Notes under the pieces: generated by a model
Told to the model about the DNA's origin: nothing
Seen by the model: only the letters and a program-made list of their open reading frames with translations
Databases searched by the model: none
Source of the DNA: Dillenia suffruticosa
Taxonomy: Eukaryota; Streptophyta; Magnoliopsida; Dilleniales; Dilleniaceae
Length of the DNA: 64,000 bases
Assembly: GCA_033439265.1 (NCBI GenBank)
Contig: JAVTVX010000027.1
Span: 2,805,001-2,869,000, forward strand
Reading direction: 5' to 3'
Position numbers and translations under genes: made by a program
Part shown: positions 48,501 to 61,468 of the stretch, piece after piece
Numbering within the stretch: the first letter of the stretch is position 1
Layout: each line of letters opens with the position of its first letter

Positions 48501-48958
48501 ACTTCAACTTTTTCATATGCATCTTCCCTTTCTCGTCGTGCTTCTGTCTGCAGCTGCACCGTTTGTTGAGACTCAATCCATTGCCTCTCATGATCAAATT
48601 CAACCATAGAATTAGAACCATTGTGCACTTCCCTGTCACTGCAAACTGTCATTTCTTGTCGTCCATTAGGCATGACAGACAATGAAGTTGAGACTGCACC
48701 ACTACATTCTCTGATTCTTTCTAAAGCCATATTAGAATCAATTTTCCTAGACTGAACCTTGGAAAACGAACTGAATTCACTTAAACCCATTTGGTTGAAA
48801 AACATTTCCCGCCGTTCTTGCACACAGCCCGGCTGATTCATCCAAACATCCAAATCCAAATCCTTTATCACCAAATCTTCTCTTGCAATATCGGAACTGT
48901 CCGATGACAAGCGATCAAGGGAATCAAAGAACACATCTCCCTCATCACATGCACTCAT
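45502..48958 (-). CDS. WDR44-like WD40-repeat protein, 7 exons
   Basis: Exons on the minus strand: 48958-48020, 47932-47842, 47684-47527, 47420-47369, 47255-47176, 47068-46975, 46061-45502; the 1974-bp sum is open, 657 aa. The N-terminus is acidic ([20 protein letters not shown]) and followed by a Lys-rich stretch ([13 protein letters not shown]). WD repeats begin with [20 protein letters not shown] near residue 215 and continue with [36 protein letters not shown] and [19 protein letters not shown]. The C-terminus ([16 protein letters not shown]) is typical of this plant subfamily, usually named after animal WDR44, a Rab11 binder. The plant role is not established. Intron 6 carries LINE-tail and simple-sequence insertions. 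Confidence 0.9.
46340..46440 (-). repeat. RTE-LINE-like tail in intron 6
   Basis: CAACAACAACAACAATAATC followed by a TGACCCTTAATCTCA block matches the start of the LINE copy at 1362, reverse orientation, then an A-run. Only about 100 bp. Confidence 0.4.
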
Positions 48959-50110
48959 GTCTTGCAATTGGCTTAGCACTAATCTTCCACATCAAAAGAC
49001 ACCCGCCTATTCACTTTCAATGCCCACAAATAAATTCTCAACAAGCGTTTCTATCTAACCACAAACTCCGAATTCACGGACCGAGTTTCATGCGATGAGA
49101 ATACCAGAAACAAGAGTGATAACGCCAACTGTATTTCAAAAAACATAGAAACCACAAAAGCACAAGCTGAGTCAGATGAAGCACAAGGGCAAATAACTAG
49201 TATCAAATCTCGAAAATCCGGGGATAACAGCCGACACCCAATTTATGAATTCTTCATTTTAGGACTCCCCAATACTAAAATACACAAAAAAACCCCAAAA
49301 CCCAGAAAAAACTGAATAGTCAAATGAAATTTTAACAACAAAGACTACGTAAAACTTGTACCTCGAATTCAATGCAAAGCAAACAGTGAAAAATTCAAAA
49401 CCGGCACCGACCTATTAAGGATTTTTAACCAAATTAAAACATTCACATACCGAAAACTGCTCAAATGCTATGAATCAAACCCTAATTCATAATATTTTCG
49501 GTATAGAATAGTGAGAAAATGGCGGAGAAAGCAACGGTGAGAGAGAAGCGTTTTTAAGAACAAAACTTGTAAACTCTTCACCCAACAATTCAACATAAAA
49601 AAGACAAGAGACCCTTTGAATTTCACAGCAAAAAACCTCGAGATCTGAGAAATCAGAAAATAGGGTGTATAAAGGCAGGAGCAAAGAGACTTATAGGATC
49701 ATTTTGGGGTCTGAAAAAACAATACGCTTTTGCGAGTTCGTTTCAGCGAACACAAATTCTCTGCCAATTTTTGCAACCGTAAAAACGAAGTTCAAAAATT
49801 GGGGGAAGCATAATAAATTAGCCCCAGTTCGGCATGTTTGGAAATTGGAAGCTCAGTAATTAACGTAATCAATAATGGGAAAATGAAAATTAGAATCGCT
49901 CGCTGTGATTTGGATTGTGGCTGATTTAATGAGATATGATAAGATTTGAAGAGTGGGCATGGTATGGCATTGATTGCTCATTTTAATTAGAAGGCGGAAA
50001 GACAGAGGGAAACTAACCAAAAACAGAGCCTCTGCGAAGAGGGAGCGAGTAGTGATTAGGTGTTTAGTTATAGCTGGATAGAGAGAGACAGAGAGTTGAA
50101 GGGCTAAAGC
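48959..50110 (-). promoter_or_regulatory. Leader and promoter region of the WDR44-like gene
   Basis: No competing gene. A GTACAAGTTTT donor-like site on the minus strand near 49361 and the distance to the GA/CT-rich stretch near 50080 suggest a 5' leader with an intron, as is common in this family. The start and intron are inferred only. Confidence 0.35.
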
Positions 50111-53100
50111 TACGAGTGAAAGTGATTGGTCGTTAAATAGTACAGGTCACATACTAGTGGGCCTAGGGATAATCTTATATTTTACCTTTTTTTGTTTTGG
50201 TTCTTCGGCTTTTTTTTTTTTTTTTTTTTTTGGTATTCTTGTGTTTTTTTTTTCTTTTTGTGTTTAGGCTTTAATTTCAAGTTTAAATCAAAGTTACCCT
50301 AATGGTAAAAAATCTTATCCCTCTTTAAAAGTCAAATCTCTCTCCAATTACAGTTCATAGCAACTTCCATGCATGTTAATTCATTTACATTGTTGTTCAA
50401 ATTAAGATTTTTGCATGTAAATTTATTTACATAGTTTATAAATATATACAATGATAGAACATTTCATTTCTTTAATCAAATTTTAAAAATATAAAAATAG
50501 ATAATCGGTTTCTAAATTGGATCCATAATTACTTGAATCGAACTATTCAAATTTTCAAATACCGATCGTCAAGTATCAAAATATATATGATAAATTTAAA
50601 AAAAAAAACTTAAAAAATGAAATCTGTATCCCACTTATCAAATCTATAGCTGCTTCCATGCATGTTAATTCATCTTTAATTGTCTGCATTAGCTTATTTA
50701 GTTATTTATATAGTTTATAAATTTTTAAAAATCAAATATAAACATTATTTAAATTATAAAAAAAATTTATTGGTCATTGAAGATTAAATCTTTTGGATCT
50801 ATAAAAAGCTTTTATATCTATAATTAAATAAAATGGGTGATTTAAAGTAATGGTGATATTTGGAAGTGTATATATACATACATATATGTACAAAGTATAT
50901 CTGAAAATGAAATAAATAATAAAGCTGTAGAAGGAATTAAAAAAAAAAAAAGAAATTGGATTCCATTTGTGATGGATTTGAACCATAAATGTGTGAAATT
51001 TATGTTTGCTTATAAAGATTAATTTTTAGAGCCAGACTTGGAGATTTGATGCCTATTATGGAAAGATAATCTCTAAGCCAATAAGAAATCTTTTTAAAAT
51101 CAAATAGTCACTCAAATAATTTAAAATTCTTATTATCATTAGAAGCTTGGTTGAATCGAAAATCGAAAATCGAGAAATAGAAATAGATATGAAATGATAT
51201 AAGAAAATAATATTTTGTAAGAATATATAAAATTAAAACGTGAAAAATGCTTAAATATAAAAAGAATATAAAAATTTTAATATTAATATTAATTATTTTA
51301 TAAAAATAATAGAATAAATATATTTTATAATAAAAATCTAAAATGATCTAATATAATAGTTATTAATCATAAAACAAATAATATAAAAAATTATTATTAA
51401 ATAAGTAAATAGTTTTTTAAATATGTAAATATAAAAATATAAATATTTTTATATAAATATTAATTAATTTAAAATATTAAAACATTTCAAAAATAAAAAA
51501 CATCGGTATATAGGAATTTATGTGCATTGGAGATTAGAAATTCACAAGTACTCCTCTTCCTATTGCCAAACACAAAAAGTAAAATAAAAACCAAAATTTT
51601 TATGATTAAATCTTCCACAATTTAAGCGATTGTTTGTTTATGGGAATTAATCTTTACATAAAGGAAAGAAAATAGAGAGGAAAATATTTTAATACAAAGA
51701 AATATATAAGGAACTGTTTTTTGCTAGGGAATAATAACAAATATGTAATCCAACAACTTGATATTGCTTTATAGTGACGTGAAGGAGATATCGATACGAG
51801 AGACAGAATTAACAGACAGTCAGTTTAATGGGATAAAATATTAGTTTATATAATTAAATATGGAGTTCAAAACTAAAAAATAGAAAAAAAAATTATGTTG
51901 AAAAATATGTCTTTTAAATAAATTTTTGTAAACGTTTGAATCTGGTTAATTAAAAAATAATTTTAAATATTGATGATTTGATTAAAGAGAGAATGAGATG
52001 ATGGCGCGGGGACGAGAGAACGTGACAATAACGAAAAGGAGTCCAAAATCACTACCATATAACTTTCCAAGGCATTCTTTATATGATGCTTTTGCAATTA
52101 TTTTATATAAAGAAGAGGTTGAGTTTCCTGGTGTGAGACATATCAGTACAAGGTACAAAGACAGGTTTAAGTATCTCTTTTCTTTTAGCTTATGGTGATT
52201 TATTAACCACAAGAAATCAGACCCCTCACGAGCGCACTATAAGTCATATGATGTTCATGTGGATCCAACGTTATCCTAAACTTTCTTTGTTCTCACTGAT
52301 CATTTCATTACACTTAAGCTTAACATCTGCCACCACTACGCGCCAAAACTCATTATTAGCATGCTGAATCAATATTAAGAAATATTAAGTTCCCGGGCAC
52401 AAATTTTTTAAACGTAAATCGATTAGTATTTAGAGTTATATTATGACTAATTCGGTCTGAATATTATCGAATTCAATTTAGATAAAATTCTCTGAACGTA
52501 ATCTTTTTTAAATAGATTTAATACTAACTATTAAGTTGACTGTCCGTTGATTTTTAGTACAAATTCATTTGTTAAATAATTACTAAATGGATTGAAATCT
52601 AAATTTAAGAAAAACAAATATGATTAAACAATGATTAAAAATGTATTTGAATATAAAATTAACAACAATAATTTAATATTTATAGACCGATAAAACACCA
52701 AATCATACTGAGGGAAATGCAAAAGTAGGCATATGTAACAGCTCATATGAAAACAGAATAAAGGAGAGACGGGTTTTATAGTTTTTTATTAAATTCACAT
52801 TGTCTTGATGAACATGGGATTTTCCAAAGTTTCAATTATATGTAGAATAGATGCCTGTTTTAAACTTTTCGCAGCATTTCAAATTTTGGACCGCACCACC
52901 AAATATCCTTAAACAAATAATATCCAAATAATGGGATAAAAATTATGTGTCAATATGCATAAATACTAAATAGTAGGATATAAGTTAGACAAATACAAAA
53001 ATGTGCTTGGTTTTGTTTTGAAGACAACCATTTCTCTCGAGTTGAATCCCAGCAAATAGCAATATTTCATGGCAATATTACCGGTTAAGTACTGCTAATT

Positions 53101-53301
53101 CTGAGAGCTTTTATGAAAGAGAGAAGGCATGGGAGGAAAGATCTACAATAATTATAAGTGGTTTGAATACTAAAGATAACAGCTCATATAGACCCCCTTG
53201 CCCACTTGTAATCCAAAAGTGGTTGAATAGGAGTTCTTTTTTTTTTTTCACTGTTGTTTCGCAAGCTTTGTTTCTTGGCTTACCAAAAGAAAAACATCAA
53301 T

Positions 53302-53302
<1 letters not shown>
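50111..53302. other. AT-rich gene-poor region
   Basis: Poly-T near 50209-50232 and extensive A/T simple sequence. The one mildly interesting open frame (66 codons, plus strand, 52001-52198) has no family resemblance. I see no gene. Confidence 0.5.

Positions 53303-53341
<39 letters not shown>
53303..53341. repeat. (GA)n microsatellite
   Basis: About 19 GA units. Confidence 0.9.
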
Positions 53342-53342
<1 letters not shown>

Positions 53343-53803
53343 ACTCGATAAAATCAGAGCAAGAAGGTACGAAAAACTTGGTTTTCTTAGTATATGAATG
53401 ATTGCTTTTGCTCATCAAATCCTATTGGTAGAGAAGTTGAGTACGTGTAACATGATGAGGAAATCAAACATCTGAGTTTGGAATCACACACTTCAAACAA
53501 ATTTCTATGATGAACTATATGATCAGTATAAATGCATATATGATATTTAAAGTTCTATCAAACCTATAAGAAGAAATAAAAAAGTAAAGAGAAAGTAAGT
53601 TCAGGGATAGTAAGCTAACCTCTAGAAGCGACAGTGAAACCTCTGATGGTGAGGGCTACGAAGAAGCGTCCTCAAACTAACTCAAGTTCTACCTCGGACT
53701 ATGCTCAGAGAGAGAGATAGAAAGAGAAAGAGAGAGAGAGAGATGATTAAGGTTGATAATTGTTGATAATTGAAGTGACATTTGGTCGTAACTTTAGCAT
53801 AAG

Positions 53804-54156
53804 GGGGCTTTTTAAGTTGGTGTTATAAGAATGGTTAAGACAGACACCGAAGCGTCTCACTTGGGACTCCTTGATTCTCTTGATTTCCTCTCATTTAATG
53901 CCAAAAGTTTCCCCTCTTATATTTAATTCCCACCGCATCGTCTCCTTTTTAGCCTCCTATTTTCCCCCCATTTCTTTATAGACCTCCATTCCAACCCTTG
54001 TGAAGGAGCGAGTTGTGTTGGGTTGGGATCACCCCCCTCCCTTTCCTTGTTTTCTCTTACACCCTTTACATCCCTTCAACATGAGTTGTTGAATGGATCG
54101 ACGATATTGATTATGACAAATGTCTTGTCAAATGTATTCCGGGCCGCGCAAATAGC
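53804..54156. repeat. Tandem duplication, left copy
   Basis: Begins TTTTTAAGTTGGTGTTATAA and contains TTCTTTATAGACCTCC and GTGAAGGAGCGAGTTGTGTT. The whole order recurs at 54205-54600 with about 80% identity by eye. Composition is unlike the AT-rich surroundings and looks like a leader or promoter, but no coding frame follows. Confidence 0.7.
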
Positions 54157-54204
54157 CTCAGACTTAAAACCTTATTGATTATGCTCGAAAAATTAAATGT
54201 TTTT

Positions 54205-54600
54205 TCACTTTAAGTTGGTGTTATAAGAATGGTTAAGACACCTCAGCATCTCACCTGGGACTCCCTCTTTAATCGTATCTTCTCCTGATTTCCTTTCATT
54301 TAATGCCAAAACTTTCACCTCTTTTATTTAATTACCATCACATCGCCCCCTTTTTAGTCTCCCACGTTCCCCCATTTCTTTATAGACCTCCAACCGCGTG
54401 AAGGAGCGAGTTGTGTTGTGTTGGGATCACTCTCTCTCTCTCTCTCCCCATCTCCCTCTCCCCCTTGTTTTTGCTTTGTTGCTCATTTACGTTGAAATCA
54501 CTTTCTCTTACACCCTCTACATCCCAGCTACATGAGTTGTTAAATGGACCATGTTGATTATTACACGGATCTGGTCAAATGTCTTCTAGTCCGTGCAAAT
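54205..54600. repeat. Tandem duplication, right copy
   Basis: Second copy of the 53804-54156 segment, with a CT microsatellite inserted after the TTGGGATCAC word. Confidence 0.7.
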
Positions 54601-55312
54601 AGCGGGAAGAGACTTGGGTTTATTAAAATGGAAGATAGATTTTTTAATTAAATTTAAATTTAAAATTTAAAAATAAAAAAATTTATTAGAATTTTACGTT
54701 CGAATCAAATTAATTAAAATATAACTCTAAATAAGAAATAATAAAAAAAATCTGAAGATTAATTAGACAATTGGGTCATGATGTTACTATTTTCATACGA
54801 AAAAATCTAAATATATTTTATTGAATTATTTTTATAGATATTTATAATTAATATAGTAAAAAAATATTAAATTTTTTAATTAAAATTTAGATTCAAATGT
54901 TAAAAATAAAAATTTGAATTAATTGTTAAAAATCTAAATATATGTTAGAAAAGTCCTTCCGAAAAAGGTCTCACCATTGATCAGTTAAGATCAACTGAAG
55001 CATGATTTCGATATCAGGAAAAGCGTTTTCTGATTATTTTAAAAAAAAAAAAAAAAAAAAAAAGGACCAAATCGAGCTTGGGTATTGGTGATGGTAGGGC
55101 TTCAAAATGAATTGCAATTTTTGAGACCCCACTCACATGCCCGCTTGTTATTTTCATTTGGGACTCATCTGACAAGCGAATGCCTTTTTCATTTGACTTC
55201 GAATGCACATTCTCCCAAGTCCCAAACCCCCATATATTTTTGTTTGACCGTAAGTGCTTATCTCATCTCCATTGGTGTTGGCCCACTGACAACCTCTTTA
55301 AGCCTCTGGCAG

Positions 55313-55314
<2 letters not shown>
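54601..55314. other. Spacer with AT-rich repeat scraps
   Basis: Includes a CGAATCAAATTAATTAAAAT word shared with 43560 and 16490. A run of about 25 A lies near 55040-55064. No gene seen. Confidence 0.4.

Positions 55315-55347
<33 letters not shown>
55315..55347. repeat. (CT)n microsatellite
   Basis: About 16 CT units, followed by a short (CA)n. Confidence 0.9.
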
Positions 55348-55349
<2 letters not shown>

Positions 55350-55399
55350 AAAAATAAATACACACACACACAATGTGTATAATCGTAGAAGCTTCCCCT

Positions 55400-57166
55400 T
55401 CTCATAAATATTAATATCTAATTAATTCAATAATTATATTTTATTATTATTTAAATAAAATTTTAATTTCAAATTTTATATATAAAAAAACATATATTAA
55501 AAATTTTATCTTTTAAAAAACTAATTTAAATTAAATCAGATTTAATTAAATTTAATATGATTATTAGATTTCTGTAATTTATAAAAAAAAAATTATGTAG
55601 AAATTTGAATCTAAAAAATATAACTTTTTAAAAAGAAAAAACTTATATACATTGTTGGTGTGTTAATCATATCTCTTGTCCAATTGGAAAAGGAATAAAA
55701 ATTAAAATAATGTGAATCTAAAATTTTAAATATATATATAAAAAAAAAAAGTTCTGAGACCTCTATAAAATAATTATTATTACAATGCCTTTTTATGTAT
55801 ACGATATTTTCTAATTTCTCTTGACAAGTAATACCTCATTGTTTGGCTATAGCTACTTGATTTTTCAACTATCCTCGAGATATGAAGATGATGGATCAGT
55901 TTAATCATGATTGGGAGCATAGGGTAGAGAGGTGTGGAAGCATGTGGATGCTATGACTAGCTCTCGCCTAATGGATGATTTTGCAGAAATTCTGCATACC
56001 CCACCAAATTAATTTTGGGAAAGGATAATAATTTTTATGTTTTATTAAATTGGATGATGAAGGGGTGCATGTGGTTTCCAATAAAAAGTTTAACCTAATT
56101 TTGTAGATTTTGGTATCAACGCCACAATTCATGATCTCTCTCTCCTCATGTTTTCTTTTTTTGATTAAAGAGATTACTCTTCAGTTATTTTTATTCAAGA
56201 GTAAATTATTGCAGATATTCTCATTTATGGACGAAGATGTCTCCAAAGAGACAGTCTAGTGGTATAAATTTTCTCCTCAAATTAATAATTTTATATTCAA
56301 ATTTTTATATAATAAAAAAATATATATATGGACGAAGATAAAAAAGAACCCACCAATCAAAAGGGAATGACTTTGGAAAATACCTTTTTGGAAAATAATA
56401 ATAATAATAATAATTGTTATTTGGAAAAAAGAAGTTGAATTATTTTGCTTGCTTAAAATAATGTAAAATAAATCTAAAAAATTCTAAAAAAAAAAAAAAA
56501 TTGTTCAGAGCCAAAAAATTAGTCCAAACCAATTTTTTGTTACGATTAAAAAATAATATAAAATCATTTATAAGTCAAATTTGACAAAATTAAATATTTA
56601 TATATTTACATAGTAAACAAAATTTAATTTTGGGTTATTAATTAAACCAAATTTTTGTAACTGAACCTGAACTAAATTAATTAAATTTATTAAAAATCTA
56701 ATCAGAATTGCCTAAATCTCATTGCCTTCTATTGATCTCAAACTTATGTTCTTATAGCAAAAAAAAATTAATATATTTTACCAATTAAAATGAACAAGAA
56801 ATCCAAAACGGATAAACTCCACTAAAGGTGAAGAACAAATATATGACAATCATTGCAGACATCCCAATAGCCCACAAAGATCCCAAAAGACTAATTTCCA
56901 TAAATAACTTCTCTTGCGGTGGGTGGTGATCCAAAGCCACTGCTTTGGTGACCAGGACATGGCAAAGAAAGTAGTTTGTACCTTAAAAATATCGGCTGCT
57001 CACTTGGGGTTTTCTGTCACCATCCTATCATCTTGGCAATATGCATAGAATATGAGATTGGTTTTAGCATCCGATACATCTTACTAGTGCTATCAACTTG
57101 ATATGTTGATATTTATGTTCTATTAAACATGTCCTTCGTTGCATCTCGTAGATTCAATATGAAAAG

Positions 57167-57169
<3 letters not shown>
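55400..57169. other. AT-rich gene-poor region
   Basis: No open frame with family resemblance. An AAT microsatellite lies near 56395-56413. Confidence 0.5.

Positions 57170-57210
<41 letters not shown>
57170..57210. repeat. (AT)n microsatellite
   Basis: About 19 AT units. Confidence 0.9.
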
Positions 57211-57212
<2 letters not shown>

Positions 57213-57234
57213 TGATATTTGATTACTGGTATTT

Positions 57235-57360
57235 AAAATCTGACTAATCTGATTCAAACAGTTATGGGTTCAATTATGGAGTTGACTCTCTCAACATTTT
57301 TTTTTCTATTTTCAATATTCAAAATCGAGAACTTAATTAAAAAAATTCAGTATCCTATCA
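57235..57360 (+). repeat. Dispersed ~115-bp repeat, copy 4
   Basis: Starts CTGACTAATCTGATTCAAAC and ends AACTTAATTAAAAAAATTCA; same unclassified family as 45040-45165. It sits right beside the (AT)n run. Confidence 0.45.
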
Positions 57361-59519
57361 TAGATCCATAGATATATATATATATATTAGTCGGGTTTTA
57401 TTAAATATTATTAAAAAAATTTGGAAATACTATTTTAAAAATTTTTAAATGTTATTTATTCTTTAAAAGCCATAATTTTTTTATCTTTTTTATTCTTGCA
57501 TGTCGTACTAAATTATATATCAATTTTTTCTCGTTTTTTTCTTAACAAAAGGTTGTGGTAGGTGATGGTGTGGGAAGTCTGGTCTCTCCACCCTTTTCTT
57601 GTCTTAAGTCGACCATGTGCTATAGAATATAAAGTTTAGAAATTATGTCCAAAGCTCTTTGTTTTTCGTGGTTCATAAACTTGGTCACAATTCACAAATT
57701 AATTTGAAGCCATAAGGGAGATGAGATGAACAACCTCTATTTCAATTGGGCTAGTAAACCCTCCAAAAGGACAACCGACATTTTCATTGAAATTTGCAAA
57801 CCTTATACGGCTGTAGACTCGTGGAAGAAGAAAAAGAAGAAGATTACAAGGTATCAGAAAATGGGAGGGGATCCATAGTACACAGTTGTACCAAAAATCA
57901 TAAAACTAATCCAAAACCAACGTGTGTAGATGTCATCCTTGTATTCTATATGTTAACCTAAATATTCACAACACATACATATGGTATGACCAAATGGGTA
58001 GTCGTGGCTCACGTTGGTTCACATAGGGATTCCTTTTCATCGAATGATTGTCACAATAATTCTTATGCATTTTTAATCAAATTTGTATAATATAAGATAT
58101 AGAAGCTTCGTGTAAAGTACCTTTAGTAAGTAATGGGGATTTTAGTATATCAAGGCAAGTTTGGGAGGTAAATCCGGACTAATCCATCGATCATGTTGGA
58201 TTGATCCGTAGTAGATATATTCTATGAGTCGATTCATAAATTGAGACCGTTTATACACTCAATTTGCACAAATCCATGGTCAATGGCAGGTCAACACTCA
58301 ACCCGTATTACCGTGAGTTTTTATGACTCGTGTGTTATATTTGAAAAGTTTTAAAAAAAAGAAAAAAAATCATTTTCAAACGATACCATCTTAGATTCAC
58401 AAAAAAAAATTGAGATTTAAGTTAAAATTGAGAAAAATCATTACTCGAGATAGCATTTAGAGTGATTAAAATATTTAGAAATTTAAAAATAATAAAATTT
58501 ATAAATTAATTAGAATAGAAAAATATTTTATTTCCGGTTTTAATGGTAAATGATCGTGGGTGGAGATTTTCTTGATAATAAAATTTGAAATTGTTGTTTT
58601 AAATGGGTTTACGGAGAAGTGAAGATGAATTTTGAAAGTTTAAATAAAAAAAAAAAAAGCATTGTGGGGGTGATTTTAGAGAGAGAGGGGGATAGGTTTC
58701 GTGGGTTCCAGAGAAAGGATGAGCAAGGAGGGTGTGATGCACGCATCGAGGAAAAGAAAGTTAGAATGGGAGAAAAAGAGAGGAGAGAGAGAGAGAGAGA
58801 GAGAGACGGGTGAAAACGAGCAAAAGAATGGTGGGGAGAGAGAGGATGAGTAAGAGTTGTTATGGGCCATTTGCTTTCCCATCAAATTAAAAGATATATT
58901 TAAAAAATATAATCATTTTTAAATTAACATGTAAGATTTCACCAAATTTAACTTATAATATAATTATATTTTATTTTTATATTTTAAAAAATAATATACA
59001 AATAATAACATATTTTAAAAAATATAATCATATTTTTTATATAATTATATAATTAAAAGATATATTTCAAAAAATATATTTAAAAAGATATATTATATTT
59101 AAAAAATAATATGATTATATTATTTATATTTTAAAATAATAAAAAAATAAACGGATGAATCGGTGGTTTTACTATAAATTTTAAGACACATGGGTCGATG
59201 CACGGATTAGGTGTCTTGTCTCACCATTTGTTGTGGATGCATGTATCCACAGTTTTCTTTCCGGAAAGGAGGAAAGATGATTATATCAATTGAATTAAAA
59301 TTTACTTACATATATTCATAATTTTTATGATCCTTATACAATCACAGAAAAAAAAAGAAATTCAACATTAAAAAATCCAAAATTACTAATTATATTGGAA
59401 GAAAAATTATAAATTTTATAGGATTCATACTATATTTTTGAAATTTCTGGTGATTTTTGTTAAAAGACATTAAAAGATTTTAAATTTTCACATTAATTTT
59501 TGTTTCCTTAAAATTTTAT
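57361..59519. other. Gene-poor region
   Basis: Mostly AT-rich. A GA-rich segment at 58675-58860 gives low-complexity open frames that I do not credit. No gene seen. Confidence 0.5.
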
Positions 59520-59885
59520 GTAGCAAGCCCTTCCGCGGGGTTCCTCCCTTTGCGCTGGAGATTACCTGTCATCTGTGAAGGACTAACGCTACACTATGCA
59601 ATGACAGACACATTGTGCGGCCTGAACAGAGCACTAAAACAGGAGAAATTATGGAACATCTGATGCCGGGAGGACATAAATTGCTGCAGGCTGTGTCCTA
59701 CTTTGTCAGAGCAAGAATGCCACCAGGATATTCCAATTATCAGACTGAATAGTGTCTGCCTGCCATAGCTTTACCCTTTTCTATGCACGGCAACAGGGAC
59801 ATAGCGTATGGCTCAGAGACAGACCCCATCTATTGTTTAATCAACATTTATCAGCACAAATGGCATCATCCAATATTTGATGTTT
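59520..59885. other. GC-balanced segment of unknown nature
   Basis: About 360 bp stand out from the AT-rich surroundings by balanced base composition. On the plus strand a piece reads MEHLMPGGHKLLQAVSYFVR before a stop; on the minus strand there is no long frame. It lies 500 bp beyond the stop of the EF-Ts polyprotein gene and could be part of its 3' end, a gene scrap or a repeat. I do not recognise it. Confidence 0.35.
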
Positions 59886-60378
59886 CCACAAATGTATGGA
59901 CAAATGCAAGTTTTTTTTTTTCCAAGAGTTCACTCTCCTTTTACTGGGAAAGAAAAGAAAGGACATTTTTTTATGAGTTAATAAGTCTTATAAAAATGTT
60001 CTAAAAATACACAATAATAATAATAATAACAATAGTAATTAAAAGACCCATTTGATAGTAAAAAGAGAGTAATCAGGAAAAATGTCATCCTTTCTGCAGA
60101 GTGAAATGGAAAATTAAAAGAATAAGGTCTCCCCTTCTCTTATGAAAAGATTTTTGTTTCCACAGGTAGTAATAGAAAACTATAAAAATTATGACATAAT
60201 CAAAATGGACATTGCTCATGTCTTTGGTTACTTTTTGTCTGAAAATTTTTGCCCCTTTACCCTTGTATACCGGGAGCACACAAAAAATTGATGCAGTTCC
60301 TCTGACCAGCGGGTTTCACTGCTCAACCAAATTTTGTAACCCCCCCTCTCTCTCTCTGTCACTCACTATCTCTCCATC

Positions 60379-61012
60379 TCAGTCGGTAGTTTCAGTCACC
60401 TTTGTTTCAATTGTTTCCCCTAGAGTAAACCGGATGAATCTCCGAACTTTGATGTTTTCTCCAAGTGCGGCGACCGTTTGTTTTACCAAGTCTTTCACCA
60501 AGACGCTATCATCTTTAATGAAGGGCTGCTCCGAAAGAGCAAGCTCTCCAAGCCTATTCAGGACCCGTCCTTCTACTATTCTCTCTCTTATATTCTCGGG
60601 TTTTGACAAAAGATCTTCTCTTTGCATCTCGAGGTCTTTCTCCTTCTTCACAATCTCCTCTGGAACATCTTCGATAGATACATACTGCACCTGTGGGCAG
60701 GCCACAACTTGCATTGCCAGATCGTCAACTAATTCTTTGAATTTTGCACTCCTGCCCACAAAGTCAGTTTCACAATTGACTTCAATTAGGACACCAATAC
60801 GGGAATCATGAATATATGATCCAATTCTGCCCTCAGCTGCAAGCCGACTAGATTTCTTATCTGCAGTTGAAAGACCTTTCTTTCTAAGGTACTCCTGAGC
60901 CTTCTCCAGATCACCTCCAGTCTCAGAGAGAGCCCTTTTGCAATCCATCATTCCAGCTCCAGTTTCCTCTCGCAACTGTCTAACAAGTGCAGCTGAGACT
61001 GCAACTTTGGGC
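60379..61012 (-). CDS. EF-Ts domain 2, last exon of the plastid EF-Ts polyprotein
   Basis: An intact exon of 634 bp. After the acceptor ATCACAG it reads (K)[20 protein letters not shown], then [20 protein letters not shown] (the UBA-like ribosome/EF-Tu contact region), [40 protein letters not shown] and a final [14 protein letters not shown]-Ts exchanges GDP for GTP on plastid EF-Tu. The phase (one base completing AAG) fits the donor GAGAA/GTGACT at 61469, joining it in frame to EF-Ts domain 1, as in the plant polyprotein with two EF-Ts domains (Arabidopsis EMB2726, from memory At4g29060). Confidence 0.88.
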
Positions 61013-61468
61013 CTGTGATATGGTGAATCATTTCACACCTTCTAAGATTGAAGAGAAAAAAAGAATTGACTGATTACATTTGTTCAACCAATCAAACAAA
61101 GCACGATGCAAAATGCATAAAAACATGGTTTCTCATTCAAACGAGGGTTGTTTTGTGGTTCTTCAATTGATTAATAGAGAAACAGGCACAATATATATTC
61201 ATTCATTTATTTATGTCCCTGTTCCTAAAGGAGAGGCAGAATGACTGATGCATGCCTATTTGTCACTGATGACAAACAAAATTTCTACAATTGTTTACAC
61301 AATCAACAGCAGTAATATACCAGCTTTTCTTTACTAGCTAACCAACTTTCTCATGAGAGTTTGAATTGTGGAACCATTCAAAATCCATGAAGAAAATAAA
61401 GAGACTTTAGTATGAACTTTGTTTGTGTAGGTGGGATGGGTCACAGAATGAGAGAGAGATACAGTCAC

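Noticed and set aside
58619-58885. GA-rich open frames on both strands
   Set aside because: Low-complexity Arg/Glu and Ser/Leu translations of a GA-rich tract; no protein signal.
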